Shown in pieces: positions 6,425-14,612 of a DNA stretch of 17,363 nt. The notes beneath the pieces were generated by a model. That model was not told the DNA's origin. It did not search any database and saw only the letters and a program-made list of their open reading frames with translations. The first letter of the stretch is position 1. Each line of letters begins with the position of its first letter. The translations under genes were made by a program, and so were the position numbers. The stretch is from JANXSS01 sp043729515 (GTDB lineage: Bacteria > Pseudomonadota > Gammaproteobacteria > Burkholderiales > Burkholderiaceae_D): NCBI GenBank assembly GCA_043729515.1, contig JAYTLK010000191.1, forward strand, positions 1 through 17,363, given 5' to 3'.

Positions 6425-7117
6425 ATGAGTGCTGTCTTCACCAAGCCAGTCCGCGTGCCGCAGTCGGTCTCGCATGCCTGCCGGATCGCCTGCCTGGCAG
6501 TCGGCGCCTTGCTGTGCCTGCACGTCGCGCCGGCAGCGGCCGTGCCTGCCGCCCAATATTGCGGCAAGCTCACCAACGCCTTCGGGCCGTTCGACTACCG
6601 CAAGGCGAAAAGCGAATTCCCGCAACAGACCTATCTGGTCGAAATGGCGCATTTCACGCCCGACGTCGAAAACCTGGTCGGCGGCAATGCCGGCTATCTC
6701 GGCGGTGACCTCGATTACACCCTGCGCGCATTTCCCAATCATCACCGGGCACTGGCGTCGGTCGCCAAGCTGGCCTTGCGCAGCAAAGGGCCGAAAGATC
6801 CGAACATGCACTACTCCTTCACCTGCTACTTCGAGCGGGCGATGCGCTATCAACCGGATGACGACGCCGTCTACACCATCTACGGCACCTATCTCTTCAA
6901 ACGTGGGGATATTGCCGGCGCCACCCAGGAGTTGAAGCGCGCGCTGTCGATCAACCAGGACAATGCCGCCGCCAATTACAACCTCGGACTGTTGTATGCC
7001 AACCAAAACAAGTTCGACGAGGCGCGTGTCTATGCGAAGAAAGCCTACGCCCAGAACTACCCCGTGGAAGGCTTGAAAAACAAGCTGGTGGCAGCGGGAA
7101 AATGGGACGGCCGTTAA
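6425..7117 (+). CDS. Secreted TPR-repeat protein of unknown function
   Basis: The predicted 230-residue protein has a Sec signal peptide: a basic start, hydrophobic core 'IACLAVGALLCLHVA' and a probable cleavage after 'APAAA' near residue 38. The mature part has a Cys-containing N-terminal segment ('AAQYCGKLTNAFGPFDYR'), a Gly-rich 'GGNAGYLGGDLDY', and at least two clear TPR units near the C-terminus ('AVYTIYGTYLFKRGDIAGAT', then 'AAANYNLGLLYANQNKFDEA'). TPR arrays bind proteins, so a periplasmic scaffold or partner of the polysaccharide machinery is plausible. It is far shorter than the large PEP-CTERM-associated TPR lipoprotein PrsT and has no lipobox, so it is not that protein. It ends the left operon: 65 bp separate it from the glycosyltransferase, and a promoter for the next unit follows. 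No terminator hairpin is visible after the TAA. Confidence 0.72.
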   Translation: MSAVFTKPVRVPQSVSHACRIACLAVGALLCLHVAPAAAVPAAQYCGKLTNAFGPFDYRKAKSEFPQQTYLVEMAHFTPDVENLVGGNAGYLGGDLDYTLRAFPNHHRALASVAKLALRSKGPKDPNMHYSFTCYFERAMRYQPDDDAVYTIYGTYLFKRGDIAGATQELKRALSINQDNAAANYNLGLLYANQNKFDEARVYAKKAYAQNYPVEGLKNKLVAAGKWDGR

Positions 7118-7137
7118 CGATTGTCAACGTTTCAAAA

Positions 7138-7166
7138 TTGATGCGGAATTTCTTATCTGCTATAGT
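7138..7166 (+). promoter_or_regulatory. Sigma70-type promoter for the tviB-tviC unit
   Basis: TTGATG (7138-7143) and TATAGT (7161-7166) are separated by exactly 17 bp in an AT-richer 140-bp spacer. Transcription would begin near 7173 and give a leader of about 85 nt. GGAA at 7248-7251 lies six bases before the tviB ATG. This is the best-matching promoter in the window. Confidence 0.68.
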
Positions 7167-7257
7167 CAAGGTACCCCGTTTCACCCATATTTCGCTTTCT
7201 AAACAAGTACATACAGTCGTGTAACCACGACGCAACCTCTTTTACCCGGAACTCATC

Positions 7258-8538
7258 ATGAATGCAGTTGCTGTCGTCGGACTCGGTTATGTCGGCCTGC
7301 CTTTGGCGGTCGAATTTGGCAAGAAAATGCGCACGATCGGCTTCGATCTGTCGGCTGCAAAAATCGACAGCTACAAGCGCTTCGTCGATCCGACCGGCGA
7401 ACTGACGACCGAGCAGATGCGCCTGGCGACGCACCTGACCGTCACCACCGATGGCGCCGCCCTGGCCGAATGCGACCATATCGTGGTCGCCGTGCCGACA
7501 CCGGTCGACGATGCCCACCAACCGGACTTCCGGGCCCTGGCCGGCGCTTCCGAGACGGTCGGCAAATACATGAAGCGCGGCGCGATCGTCACCTTCGAAT
7601 CGACCGTCTATCCGGGTGCAACCGAAGAAGTCTGCATTCCGATCATCGAAAAACACTCGGGCATGAAATGGAAGACCGATTTCCATGTCGGCTTCTCACC
7701 CGAGCGCATCAATCCGGGCGACAAGGAACATACCCTGACCACGATCCTGAAAGTGGTCTCGGGCGACGACGCCGACACGCTCGACCAGATCGCCAAGCTG
7801 TATGAATCGATCATCACCGCCGGCGTCTACCGCGCCTCCAGCATCAAGGTCGCTGAAGCGGCGAAAGTCATCGAGAACACCCAGCGCGACTTGAACATCG
7901 CTTTGATGAACGAGCTGTCGATCATCTTCGACAAGATCGGCATCGACACCCTGGAGGTGCTGCAGGCCGCCGGCACGAAATGGAATTTTTTACCGTTCCG
8001 CCCTGGCCTGGTCGGTGGTCACTGCATCGGCGTCGATCCGTATTATCTGACGCACAAGGCGGAAATGATCGGTTACCACCCGCAGGTAATCCTGGCCGGG
8101 CGGCGCATCAACGACGGCATGGCCAAGCTGATCGCTGAAAAAACCATCAAGGAAATGATCAAGGCCGGCATCAATGTCAGCGGCGCGCATGTCAACGTGC
8201 TGGGCCTGACGTTCAAGGAAAACTGCCCTGACCTGCGCAATTCGAAAGTCGCCGATGTGGTGGCAGAATTGAAGTCCTACGGCGTCGAGGTGCATGTGCA
8301 TGACCCGGTGGCTGACGCTGACGAAGCGCAGCATGAATATGGCGTCAAGCTGGAAAGCTGGGACGCCCTGCCGCGCGCGCATGCGATCGTCGCTGCCGTG
8401 TCGCACCGTGAACTGGTGGCGCGCTCGCTGGCCGATTTCCAGTCGAAGCTGATTCCGAACGGCGTGTTCGTGGACGTGAAGTCGCAGTTCAACCAGGCAG
8501 CATTGCAGGAAGCCGGCCTGCATGTCTGGCGTCTCTGA
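7258..8538 (+). CDS. tviB: UDP-N-acetyl-D-hexosamine 6-dehydrogenase, TviB/WbpO type
   Basis: The enzyme would oxidise UDP-GlcNAc or UDP-GalNAc twice with NAD+ to the hexosaminuronic acid in the cytoplasm. All three domains of the UDP-sugar dehydrogenase family are present in 426 residues: the Rossmann motif 'VAVVGLGYVGLPLAVEFG', the central helix 'KVAEAAKVIENTQRDLNIAL', and the active-site loop 'FRPGLVGGHCIGVDPYYLTH' with catalytic Cys256. The loop, the 'AGTKWNFLPFRPG' segment and 'GLTFKENCPDLRNSKV' are as in Salmonella Vi-antigen TviB, rather than UDP-glucose dehydrogenase. The next gene is its usual partner, a TviC-type epimerase. UDP-GlcNAc versus UDP-GalNAc as substrate cannot be settled by eye. 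It is expressed from its own promoter at 7138. Confidence 0.92.
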   Translation: MNAVAVVGLGYVGLPLAVEFGKKMRTIGFDLSAAKIDSYKRFVDPTGELTTEQMRLATHLTVTTDGAALAECDHIVVAVPTPVDDAHQPDFRALAGASETVGKYMKRGAIVTFESTVYPGATEEVCIPIIEKHSGMKWKTDFHVGFSPERINPGDKEHTLTTILKVVSGDDADTLDQIAKLYESIITAGVYRASSIKVAEAAKVIENTQRDLNIALMNELSIIFDKIGIDTLEVLQAAGTKWNFLPFRPGLVGGHCIGVDPYYLTHKAEMIGYHPQVILAGRRINDGMAKLIAEKTIKEMIKAGINVSGAHVNVLGLTFKENCPDLRNSKVADVVAELKSYGVEVHVHDPVADADEAQHEYGVKLESWDALPRAHAIVAAVSHRELVARSLADFQSKLIPNGVFVDVKSQFNQAALQEAGLHVWRL

Positions 8539-8551
8539 TTTCCCGAACCAC

Positions 8552-9589
8552 ATGACCACTTTCATTGAGGCACAGCAGGCGCTGTCGCAGGCGCCGCGCC
8601 GCTGGCTCGTCACCGGCGTGGCCGGCTTCATCGGCTCGAACCTGCTCGAAGCGCTGTTGCGACTGGGCCAGACGGTCACCGGCCTGGATAATTTTTCCAA
8701 CGGTCATCATCACAACCTGGACCAGGTCCGGGCGCTGGTGGGCGAAGCGGCATGGGCAAATTTCCGCTTCATCGAAGGCGACATTCGCAACCTCGCCGAT
8801 TGCGTCGATGCCTGCACCGGTGTCGACCATGTGCTGCACGAGGCGGCGCTGGGATCGGTCACGCGGTCGATCGATGACCCGATCTTGACCAACGCCAGCA
8901 ACATCACCGGTTTCCTGAACATGCTGGTGGCCGCCCGTGACGCCAAGGTGCAACGCTTCGTCTATGCCGCCTCCAGTTCGACCTACGGCGACCATCCCGC
9001 GCTGCCGAAGGTCGAAGCGGTGATCGGCAAGCCCTTGTCACCCTACGCAGTCACCAAATATGTCAACGAGCTGTATGCCGACGTGTTCGGTCGCACTTAC
9101 GGCATGCAATCGATCGGCCTGCGGTACTTCAATATTTTTGGACCGCGGCAGGATCCCAACGGCGCGTACGCCGCAGTGATTCCGCAATGGATCGCCGCCC
9201 TGATCGACGACAAGCCGCTGAAGATCAATGGCGACGGCGAAACGAGCCGCGATTTCTGCTTCATCGAAAATGTCGTGCAGGCCAACATCCTGGCTGCCCT
9301 GACAACCGATCCCGCCGCCGTCAACCAGGTCTACAACATCGCGCTGAGCGACCGCACCACCCTCAACCAGCTCTATGAAATGATGCGGGGGTTGTTGCGC
9401 GAGCGCTTCACCCATGTGAGCGCCCATGCACCGACCTATGGCCCGTTTCGCGGCGGGGACGTACGCCATTCCCAGGCCGACATCAGCAAGGCGCGCGACC
9501 TGCTCGGCTACGCGCCGTCCCACCGCATCGACGCCGGTCTGGCGCAGGCGATGGACTGGTACGTGGCCAACCTGGCGCCGGGGCGCTGA
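8552..9589 (+). CDS. tviC: UDP-GlcNAc(A) 4-epimerase, TviC/WbpP type (SDR family)
   Basis: This is a 345-residue extended short-chain dehydrogenase that interconverts gluco and galacto forms of UDP-N-acetyl sugars or their uronic acids with bound NAD+. Visible features are the nucleotide motif 'TGVAGFIGSNLLEALL', 'GLDNFSNGHHHNLD', the acid 'EGDIRNL', 'AASSSTYGDHPALPK', the catalytic pair in 'SPYAVTKYVNELY' (Tyr165, Lys169), and 'LRYFNIFGPRQDPNGAYAAV'. The text closely follows what I know of Vi-antigen TviC. The start at 8552 (MTTFIEAQQAL) was chosen because it matches the TviC N-terminus; an in-frame ATG at 8522 inside the tviB end would add ten residues. Neither start has a strong ribosome site, so coupling to tviB is likely. 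Confidence 0.9.
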   Translation: MTTFIEAQQALSQAPRRWLVTGVAGFIGSNLLEALLRLGQTVTGLDNFSNGHHHNLDQVRALVGEAAWANFRFIEGDIRNLADCVDACTGVDHVLHEAALGSVTRSIDDPILTNASNITGFLNMLVAARDAKVQRFVYAASSSTYGDHPALPKVEAVIGKPLSPYAVTKYVNELYADVFGRTYGMQSIGLRYFNIFGPRQDPNGAYAAVIPQWIAALIDDKPLKINGDGETSRDFCFIENVVQANILAALTTDPAAVNQVYNIALSDRTTLNQLYEMMRGLLRERFTHVSAHAPTYGPFRGGDVRHSQADISKARDLLGYAPSHRIDAGLAQAMDWYVANLAPGR

Positions 9590-9652
9590 GCCCGGCCGGC
9601 ACGGCAGCACCTGGCATGTCGTCGGTGCAGGCCGCCGCATGAGAGCGGCAGC

Positions 9653-12199
9653 ATGAGCCCGTCTCCAACCAAAGCGGGCACGGTGCTGACAAAAACGGTG
9701 GCTGCGGTCCTGGCGGTGGCCACCGTGGCCGCAGCACGCATCTATCCGATCGACGCCTGGCTGCTGGCCCCGTTTCTGCTGGCATATGCGGCAGTGCTGG
9801 CCTGGCGTCCGGCGCTCTGGCTGTTCCTGCTGCCGGCGCTGCTGCCGGTGCTCGATCTGGCGCCCTGGACCGGTTGGTTCTTTCTCGAAGAAATCGATCT
9901 GCTGTTGCTGGTGACGGCTGCCGTCGGATACTGGCGGCTGGGCGCCGCGCCGCCACAGGCCAGGCTGACCGGTTTTGCCATGTTTGCCTTGACCCTGCTC
10001 GCGATTGCCTACGTGATCGGCACGGCGCGCGGACTCGGCATGGCGCCGGCGCTCGACTTGAATGCCTTCACGAATTACCTCAGCCGCTTCAACAGCCTGC
10101 GGGTTGCGAAGGGGTTTTTCTGGATGCTGTTGCTGCTGCCATTGCTCCTGCGCAGTGTCGGGTTGGGCATGTCCGCCATCGGCAGCCTGTTCATCCCCGG
10201 CATGCTGACCGGATTGGCCGGCGTCTGCCTGGCAGCGATCTGGGAACGCGCCGTCTTTCCAGGGTTGCTCAATTTTTCGGCTGACTACCGCATCACCGCG
10301 CCGTTTTCGGCGATGCATACCGGCGGCGCCGCGCTCGACGGTTACCTGGCGCTGGCGGTGCCCTGCGTGGCGCTCTGGCTGTCGGGCCAACAGTCGCGTT
10401 GGCGCACCGGCACGGCGATGCTGCTGCTGCTGCTGGGCGCCTATGTCGGCCTGGCGACGTTTTCGCGCGGGGTGTATCTGGCCTATGTCTGCACGCTGGT
10501 GCTGTTCGGCTTGCTGTTCTTGCTGGCGGGCCGGCGCAGCGGCCGGCTCGGCTGGGGCCGCCTCGCTGGCGTGCTGTTGCTGTTGGGACTGGCGGCGCGG
10601 GTACTGGACGGTGTCTTCGCCAGCAGCGGCTATCGCGGGCTGGCGGCGGCCATTGCCGTGCTCGGCGCGGCATTTCTTGCCGGCGGCCTGGTCCGCTCGA
10701 CGTTCAGCCGCACCGGGTCGCCGGCGGCGCGCCTGATTCCGGTCGCGGGTGCGGTTGCCCTGAGCGGCTTGAGCCTGCTGTTGTCGACGGATGTCGTGAT
10801 GGCGACGCCATTGGCGGCATTCAAGGGAGTCTACGGCTGCTTTGCCGCGTCGGCGATGCTGTTCGCAGGCGGCGCGTGGCTGGTCTTTTTCGGCGCCATC
10901 GACCGTACTGCGATCGGCATGCTGTTGCTGCGCAGCGCCTTGCCGTGGATGATGGTGAATGCCGCACTGATCGCGCAACATTGGGGCGGCAATGCGGCCC
11001 TGCCGGACATGGTGCTGCTGCTGGCCCTGGCGGCGGTCGTGGTCGGCGTCAACCGGATCACGTCAGCGCCTCTGTGGCGGATCGACGGCGCCAGCGTGCG
11101 CCTGGCATTCTTCGCCGCTGTCGTGCTGGCGACCGCGATTCCGTTTTCGGCAAGCGTCTACATGTCGGGCCGCTTTTCGACGGTGCACAACGATCTCGAC
11201 GGCCGGCTCGACCACTGGTCGGAAGCGCTCGCCATGATGACGCCCGACTGGCGCACGTCCACCTTCGGCATGGGCCTGGGCCGCTATCCCGATACCTACT
11301 TCTGGAACAACCAGGCACATGAAATTCCGAGCACCTTCGACTACCGACGCGACAGCGGCAACCGTGCAGAAAACACTTTCCTGCGCCTGGGCGGGCCGAC
11401 CTATCCGCGTGGTTACGGCGAGGTCATCCGCATGCTGCAGCGGGTCGGCGTCGCGCCGCAGACGCCTTACCTTTTTTCGGTGGACGTGCGGCATCGTGCA
11501 AAGCAGCCGGCGCTCGATGTCGCCCTGTGTGAACGCCAGCTGTTGTATCCGCAGAATTGCCTCGGCCTGCCGGTGAAACTGGGCGGGACCGCCGATGGGT
11601 TGTGGCATCACCATGAAGCCCGGATCGTGACCGGGTCGCAGGGAGGTGGCGCCTGGCCGCTGCGCGTGCCGGTGCAGCTGCAGATGTCGACCTATGGCGA
11701 AGGCACGCTGGTCGATGTCGACAATGTCAGCCTGATCGACCTGCAGACTGGCGCCGAGCTGATCCGCAATGGCAGCTTCGCCCAGGCCAACGATGGCTGG
11801 TTCTTCAGCAGCGACCGGCATCACCTGCCGTTTCACGTCAAGAATTTCGTTCTGAACATCTATTTCGAGCTGGGCTGGTTCGGCATTGCCGGCTTCACCC
11901 TGTTGCTGGGGCATGCGCTGCTGCGCTCGGCGGCTGCCAGCGTGGCCGGCGAGCGGCTCGGGCAGGTGGTGCTGACGGCACTGATCGGCTTCCTGCTGGT
12001 CGGATTGTTCGACAGCCTGCTCGACGTGCCGCGCCTGGCCCTGCTGTTTTTCCTGATGCTGATCCTGGCGGTGCTGCGTCCGGCAGCACCCGGCAAACGC
12101 CGCCGCAAACGCCGCACGGCGCCGGCTACCACCGGCGAAGCCTCAGCGCAAACAGTCGCCGAAGTCGTCGAAGGCGCCGTAGGCATGCACCCCGCGTGA
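9653..12199 (+). CDS. Wzy/O-antigen ligase-like polytopic membrane protein with large periplasmic insertion
   Basis: The protein has 848 residues, roughly twice the usual length of O-antigen polymerases/ligases. Residues 1 to about 515 hold many hydrophobic segments (roughly a dozen helices). Next comes the Wzy_C-like landmark 'DLDGRLDHWSEALAMMTPDW' and 'TFGMGLGRYPDTYF' (about 520-555), the start of the large periplasmic loop. The loop continues for some 170 residues of soluble, beta-looking sequence with 'VDNVSLIDLQTGAELIRNGS' followed by FAQANDGW, a pattern of carbohydrate-binding jelly-roll modules. It returns to the expected 'KNFVLNIYFELGWFGIAGF' and the last helices; the C-terminus is basic (KRRRKRR). 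It likely polymerises or transfers the undecaprenyl-linked glycan at the periplasmic face. Exosortase A loci carry an O-ligase (TIGR03097), but this one is longer. The final 57 bp overlap the beta-helix gene tail-to-tail. Confidence 0.72.
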   Translation: MSPSPTKAGTVLTKTVAAVLAVATVAAARIYPIDAWLLAPFLLAYAAVLAWRPALWLFLLPALLPVLDLAPWTGWFFLEEIDLLLLVTAAVGYWRLGAAPPQARLTGFAMFALTLLAIAYVIGTARGLGMAPALDLNAFTNYLSRFNSLRVAKGFFWMLLLLPLLLRSVGLGMSAIGSLFIPGMLTGLAGVCLAAIWERAVFPGLLNFSADYRITAPFSAMHTGGAALDGYLALAVPCVALWLSGQQSRWRTGTAMLLLLLGAYVGLATFSRGVYLAYVCTLVLFGLLFLLAGRRSGRLGWGRLAGVLLLLGLAARVLDGVFASSGYRGLAAAIAVLGAAFLAGGLVRSTFSRTGSPAARLIPVAGAVALSGLSLLLSTDVVMATPLAAFKGVYGCFAASAMLFAGGAWLVFFGAIDRTAIGMLLLRSALPWMMVNAALIAQHWGGNAALPDMVLLLALAAVVVGVNRITSAPLWRIDGASVRLAFFAAVVLATAIPFSASVYMSGRFSTVHNDLDGRLDHWSEALAMMTPDWRTSTFGMGLGRYPDTYFWNNQAHEIPSTFDYRRDSGNRAENTFLRLGGPTYPRGYGEVIRMLQRVGVAPQTPYLFSVDVRHRAKQPALDVALCERQLLYPQNCLGLPVKLGGTADGLWHHHEARIVTGSQGGGAWPLRVPVQLQMSTYGEGTLVDVDNVSLIDLQTGAELIRNGSFAQANDGWFFSSDRHHLPFHVKNFVLNIYFELGWFGIAGFTLLLGHALLRSAAASVAGERLGQVVLTALIGFLLVGLFDSLLDVPRLALLFFLMLILAVLRPAAPGKRRRKRRTAPATTGEASAQTVAEVVEGAVGMHPA

Positions 12200-13636
12200 G
12201 GGCGTGTCACACAGGTCCGGTACCGCCGCGCCGGCTGCATCCTTGCCCCGGCGCGGCGGCTTGCCCTTGAAATCTGCCGCAGTCGCGCCGTCGAGCATCT
12301 GGCGCACCGGATGCGAGCCGAGAAACAGGCGCAGCATTGACGTATCAATGTTGTCGGTGTCATGCACGGCCGCCCCGTTGCGGCGGCGGATTGCGCCATC
12401 GATCAGGTTGCCTTCGAGCCTGGCGTCGGATTCGGGATAGCGTACCGAGACGCCGGCGGTGTCGACCACGGTGTTGTGGAGCACGGTGCTGGCGGCGGCG
12501 CGGTTGAGATAGATGCCATCGTCGGAGCAGGAGGCGATCAGGTTCGCTTTCAGGCTGCTGCCGGATTGCTCCGGACCGCAGCTGCCATCGCGGCCGCCGT
12601 TGCGGCAATAGGCAGCGCCGGTGCCGCCACCACCCAACGACAGGCCGACCCGCGCGCCGGTCGGCGCCCGCAACAGATACTCGCAGAGCACGACATTATT
12701 TTCAAACAGGTTGTTGCCGCCACCGCCTTTGAAAAACGCGCCATAGCTGGTCTCGTCCCCACCGCCCTTGATGAAATCGGCGATGAAGTTCTTGCGCACG
12801 ATCCAGTCGCTGGCCGCTACCAGATCGATCGGCGTCACGGCCGCAGCAGTCGCACGCACGGCGGTGTTGCGCAGCGTGTTGTGCTCCAGCAGACCGCCAT
12901 CCGGCATGAGCGGGCCGGAGCCGTTGATCTTGAAATGCGCATTGAAATCGGTGATGGTGTTGTTGCGGGCAATGAAATGCGCGCCCTTGCCGACGACGTG
13001 AAATGCATGATCGCAGTTCGCTGCCTGCAGACAGGCACCATCGATGACGAGATTCTCGAAGTGCCAGTACGGCGCGGCGATCAGAAAGCCTTCGACCGTG
13101 TCGAGCTCGAGGACGACGGTGCCGGCAATGCGCGCGCGCACCGTGATCGGCTGCGCCGCCGTGCCGGGTCGCGAAAGTTCGACGTAGGGTGCCTTCAGCC
13201 GGTAGCGGCCGGGCGTGAATTCGATGACGTCGCCCGGCAGTGCGTCGGCCATCGCGCGCAGGGCTGCGTCAGCGGAGGCAACCGGCACTAGCCTGGCGGC
13301 CCCGGCGGGGCCAGGTGACAGGCCGGCATCGGACGGATTCGGTGACGCGCCCGTTGCAGCCGGCCCCGGCTGCGCGCCGACCTTCAAGCGCAGCGCACGG
13401 GCTGGCGTTGCCGGTCCGCGGTCGTTCGCCGTCAGGGTATGGCCCATCCATTGGCCGAATGCGACGATGGTGGGATTGTGGCCGGCGGCGCGCCGTTCGA
13501 TGTAGGGCGCAAGCTGGCGTGGTGCAATACCGACCTGCTCCAGCACCTGCGACGCAAGCGCGCCGCCCAGCACCGCCAGCCCCAGCAGAGCTGCCATCGT
13601 GACCAGGAGCGCCGAGAGTATTCCTCCGCGTTTCAT
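12143..13636 (-). CDS. Membrane-anchored right-handed parallel beta-helix protein (possible polysaccharide lyase or epimerase)
   Basis: The 497-residue protein has a single N-terminal hydrophobic segment (about 6-30, 'ILSALLVTMAALLGLAVLGG') acting as signal anchor, a Pro/Gly/Ala linker (about 85-115), then a long stretch of short repeating strands. 'ALPGDVIEFTPGRYRL' resembles the entry of pectate-lyase/PL6-like beta-helices. Asn-rich turns repeat every rung: 'FIARNNTITDF', 'LLEHNTLRNT', 'NNLFENNVVL', 'STVLHNTVVDT'. Several Cys residues could pair. Such folds cleave or epimerise uronic-acid polymers, which fits the UDP-uronic-acid genes nearby, but I cannot identify the catalytic residues, so a non-enzymatic binder is possible. 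The start overlaps the YdcF-type stop (ATGA on the minus strand), so the two are co-translated. The gene ends inside the polymerase gene. Confidence 0.75.
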   Translation of the reverse strand: MKRGGILSALLVTMAALLGLAVLGGALASQVLEQVGIAPRQLAPYIERRAAGHNPTIVAFGQWMGHTLTANDRGPATPARALRLKVGAQPGPAATGASPNPSDAGLSPGPAGAARLVPVASADAALRAMADALPGDVIEFTPGRYRLKAPYVELSRPGTAAQPITVRARIAGTVVLELDTVEGFLIAAPYWHFENLVIDGACLQAANCDHAFHVVGKGAHFIARNNTITDFNAHFKINGSGPLMPDGGLLEHNTLRNTAVRATAAAVTPIDLVAASDWIVRKNFIADFIKGGGDETSYGAFFKGGGGNNLFENNVVLCEYLLRAPTGARVGLSLGGGGTGAAYCRNGGRDGSCGPEQSGSSLKANLIASCSDDGIYLNRAAASTVLHNTVVDTAGVSVRYPESDARLEGNLIDGAIRRRNGAAVHDTDNIDTSMLRLFLGSHPVRQMLDGATAADFKGKPPRRGKDAAGAAVPDLCDTPSRGVHAYGAFDDFGDCLR

Positions 13637-14580
13637 GCCGCCGCTCCGGTTGCCATCTTTGTCGCTGCCCTGCTTGTACCAGCACTTGTACCAGCGTTTG
13701 TGCCAACACCTTTGTCAACACCTTTGTCAACACCTTTGCCAACACCTTTGCCAGCACCTTTGCCAGCACCTTTGCCAGCGCCTGTCGTTCCAGCCATCCC
13801 GGCGGGTTGTTGCAGCCGGTACCAGATCAAGCCGACCCATTCATAGATTGCATAATAAGATTGCCGCAATGCCTCGGCGGTCGGAATGAAGTCGCCCAGA
13901 TCGAGTGTTTCGGTCGGGCGCGGACGCAGAAAGACGGTCGGCGCGGCGACGACGTCCAGCCCGGCCTGCCGGAACACTTCCACCGAGCGCGCCATGTGCA
14001 TCGCATCGGTGACCAGCAGGATGCGATGGATGCTCTCGGCCTGCAGGATGCGGGCACTGTTGCCGGCATTTTCAGCGGTGGTCTCGGCGGCGCCTTCGAT
14101 CCAGCGCACCGGCGTGCGGAAGTCTTGCTGCAACGCCCGTGCCATTGCCACTGCTTTCGATTCATGCAGCATGTCGTGCGAGACATTGCCGCCGGTGACC
14201 AGCAGCGGTAGTCCGGTGGCATGCTGCAGATGCGCGGCATAGCGCAGGCGGGCCAATGCAATGTAATCCGGCTGATGCTGGCCGCCGAACTCCGGCGCGT
14301 TCGCCAGTCGGCCGGCGGCCAGCACCACGATCGCCTGGGCGTTGGCGTCCAGCGGCCTGGCGAGCGCCAGAGTGAGGCTTTCCAGCGGGCGAATCAGAAG
14401 CGTGGCGCCGACGGGAATGCACAGCAGGTACAGCAAAATCACGCCGCCGCGGCTGATCGTCTTGCCCAGCCGCGGATGGCGGCTCTCCAGCAACCACCCC
14501 AGCGCCACCAGCAGGAACAGCGAGGCCGGCGGCAACAGCACGACGTGTACCAGGAAAGAAGTGATCAGGTGGAAGTCCAT
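13633..14580 (-). CDS. YdcF/DUF218 (ElyC/SanA-like) membrane protein with Gly-Lys repeat tail
   Basis: The protein has 315 residues. Two N-terminal membrane segments (about 5-30 and 45-65) are followed by a DUF218 domain (about 80-245): 'DANAQAIVVLAAGR', 'LPLLVTGGNVSHDMLHESKA', 'GAAETTAENAGNSARIL', 'RILLVTDAMHMARSVEVFRQ'. The family (ElyC, SanA, YdcF) is linked in E. coli to envelope and undecaprenyl-phosphate-dependent processes, and members often sit in polysaccharide loci; the chemistry is unknown. The unusual part is the C-terminus: residues 269-304 are nine four-residue units (GKGA, GKGV, DKGV, then GTNA, GTSA, GTSR), encoded by a 12-bp minisatellite. Normal family members end soon after the domain. 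The gene is first in a minus-strand pair with the beta-helix gene, behind the promoter at 14613-14642. Confidence 0.82.
   Translation of the reverse strand: MDFHLITSFLVHVVLLPPASLFLLVALGWLLESRHPRLGKTISRGGVILLYLLCIPVGATLLIRPLESLTLALARPLDANAQAIVVLAAGRLANAPEFGGQHQPDYIALARLRYAAHLQHATGLPLLVTGGNVSHDMLHESKAVAMARALQQDFRTPVRWIEGAAETTAENAGNSARILQAESIHRILLVTDAMHMARSVEVFRQAGLDVVAAPTVFLRPRPTETLDLGDFIPTAEALRQSYYAIYEWVGLIWYRLQQPAGMAGTTGAGKGAGKGAGKGVGKGVDKGVDKGVGTNAGTSAGTSRAATKMATGAAA
13669..13776. repeat. 12-bp minisatellite, nine units, coding for the YdcF-like tail
   Basis: Nine contiguous 12-bp units start at 13669 and then every 12 bp; the core unit reads AACACCTTTGYC on the plus strand. Units 13705 and 13717 are identical, as are 13729 and 13741, and 13753 and 13765, which is a sign of recent duplication. 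The three leftmost units are more diverged. The array begins and ends on codon boundaries of the minus-strand gene, so unit changes keep the frame. Confidence 0.92.
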
Positions 14581-14612
14581 GCGGTCTGGCGGAGTCGGCG
14601 GAATCGAGCCCG

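Noticed and set aside
6425..7117. PEP-CTERM sorting signal in the secreted TPR protein
   Set aside because: The C-terminus has no Pro-Glu-Pro motif, no hydrophobic helix and no basic tail; no protein in the window shows one.
9038..10981. 647-codon open frame on the minus strand
   Set aside because: It lies antisense to tviC and the Wzy-like gene, which have clear family motifs; its Gln/Arg/Ala-rich translation is typical of antisense frames in GC-rich genes.
13599..13889. Plus-strand frame with His-Leu-Cys-Gln repeats
   Set aside because: This is the 12-bp minisatellite read on the wrong strand; the minus-strand YdcF frame has real domain motifs.
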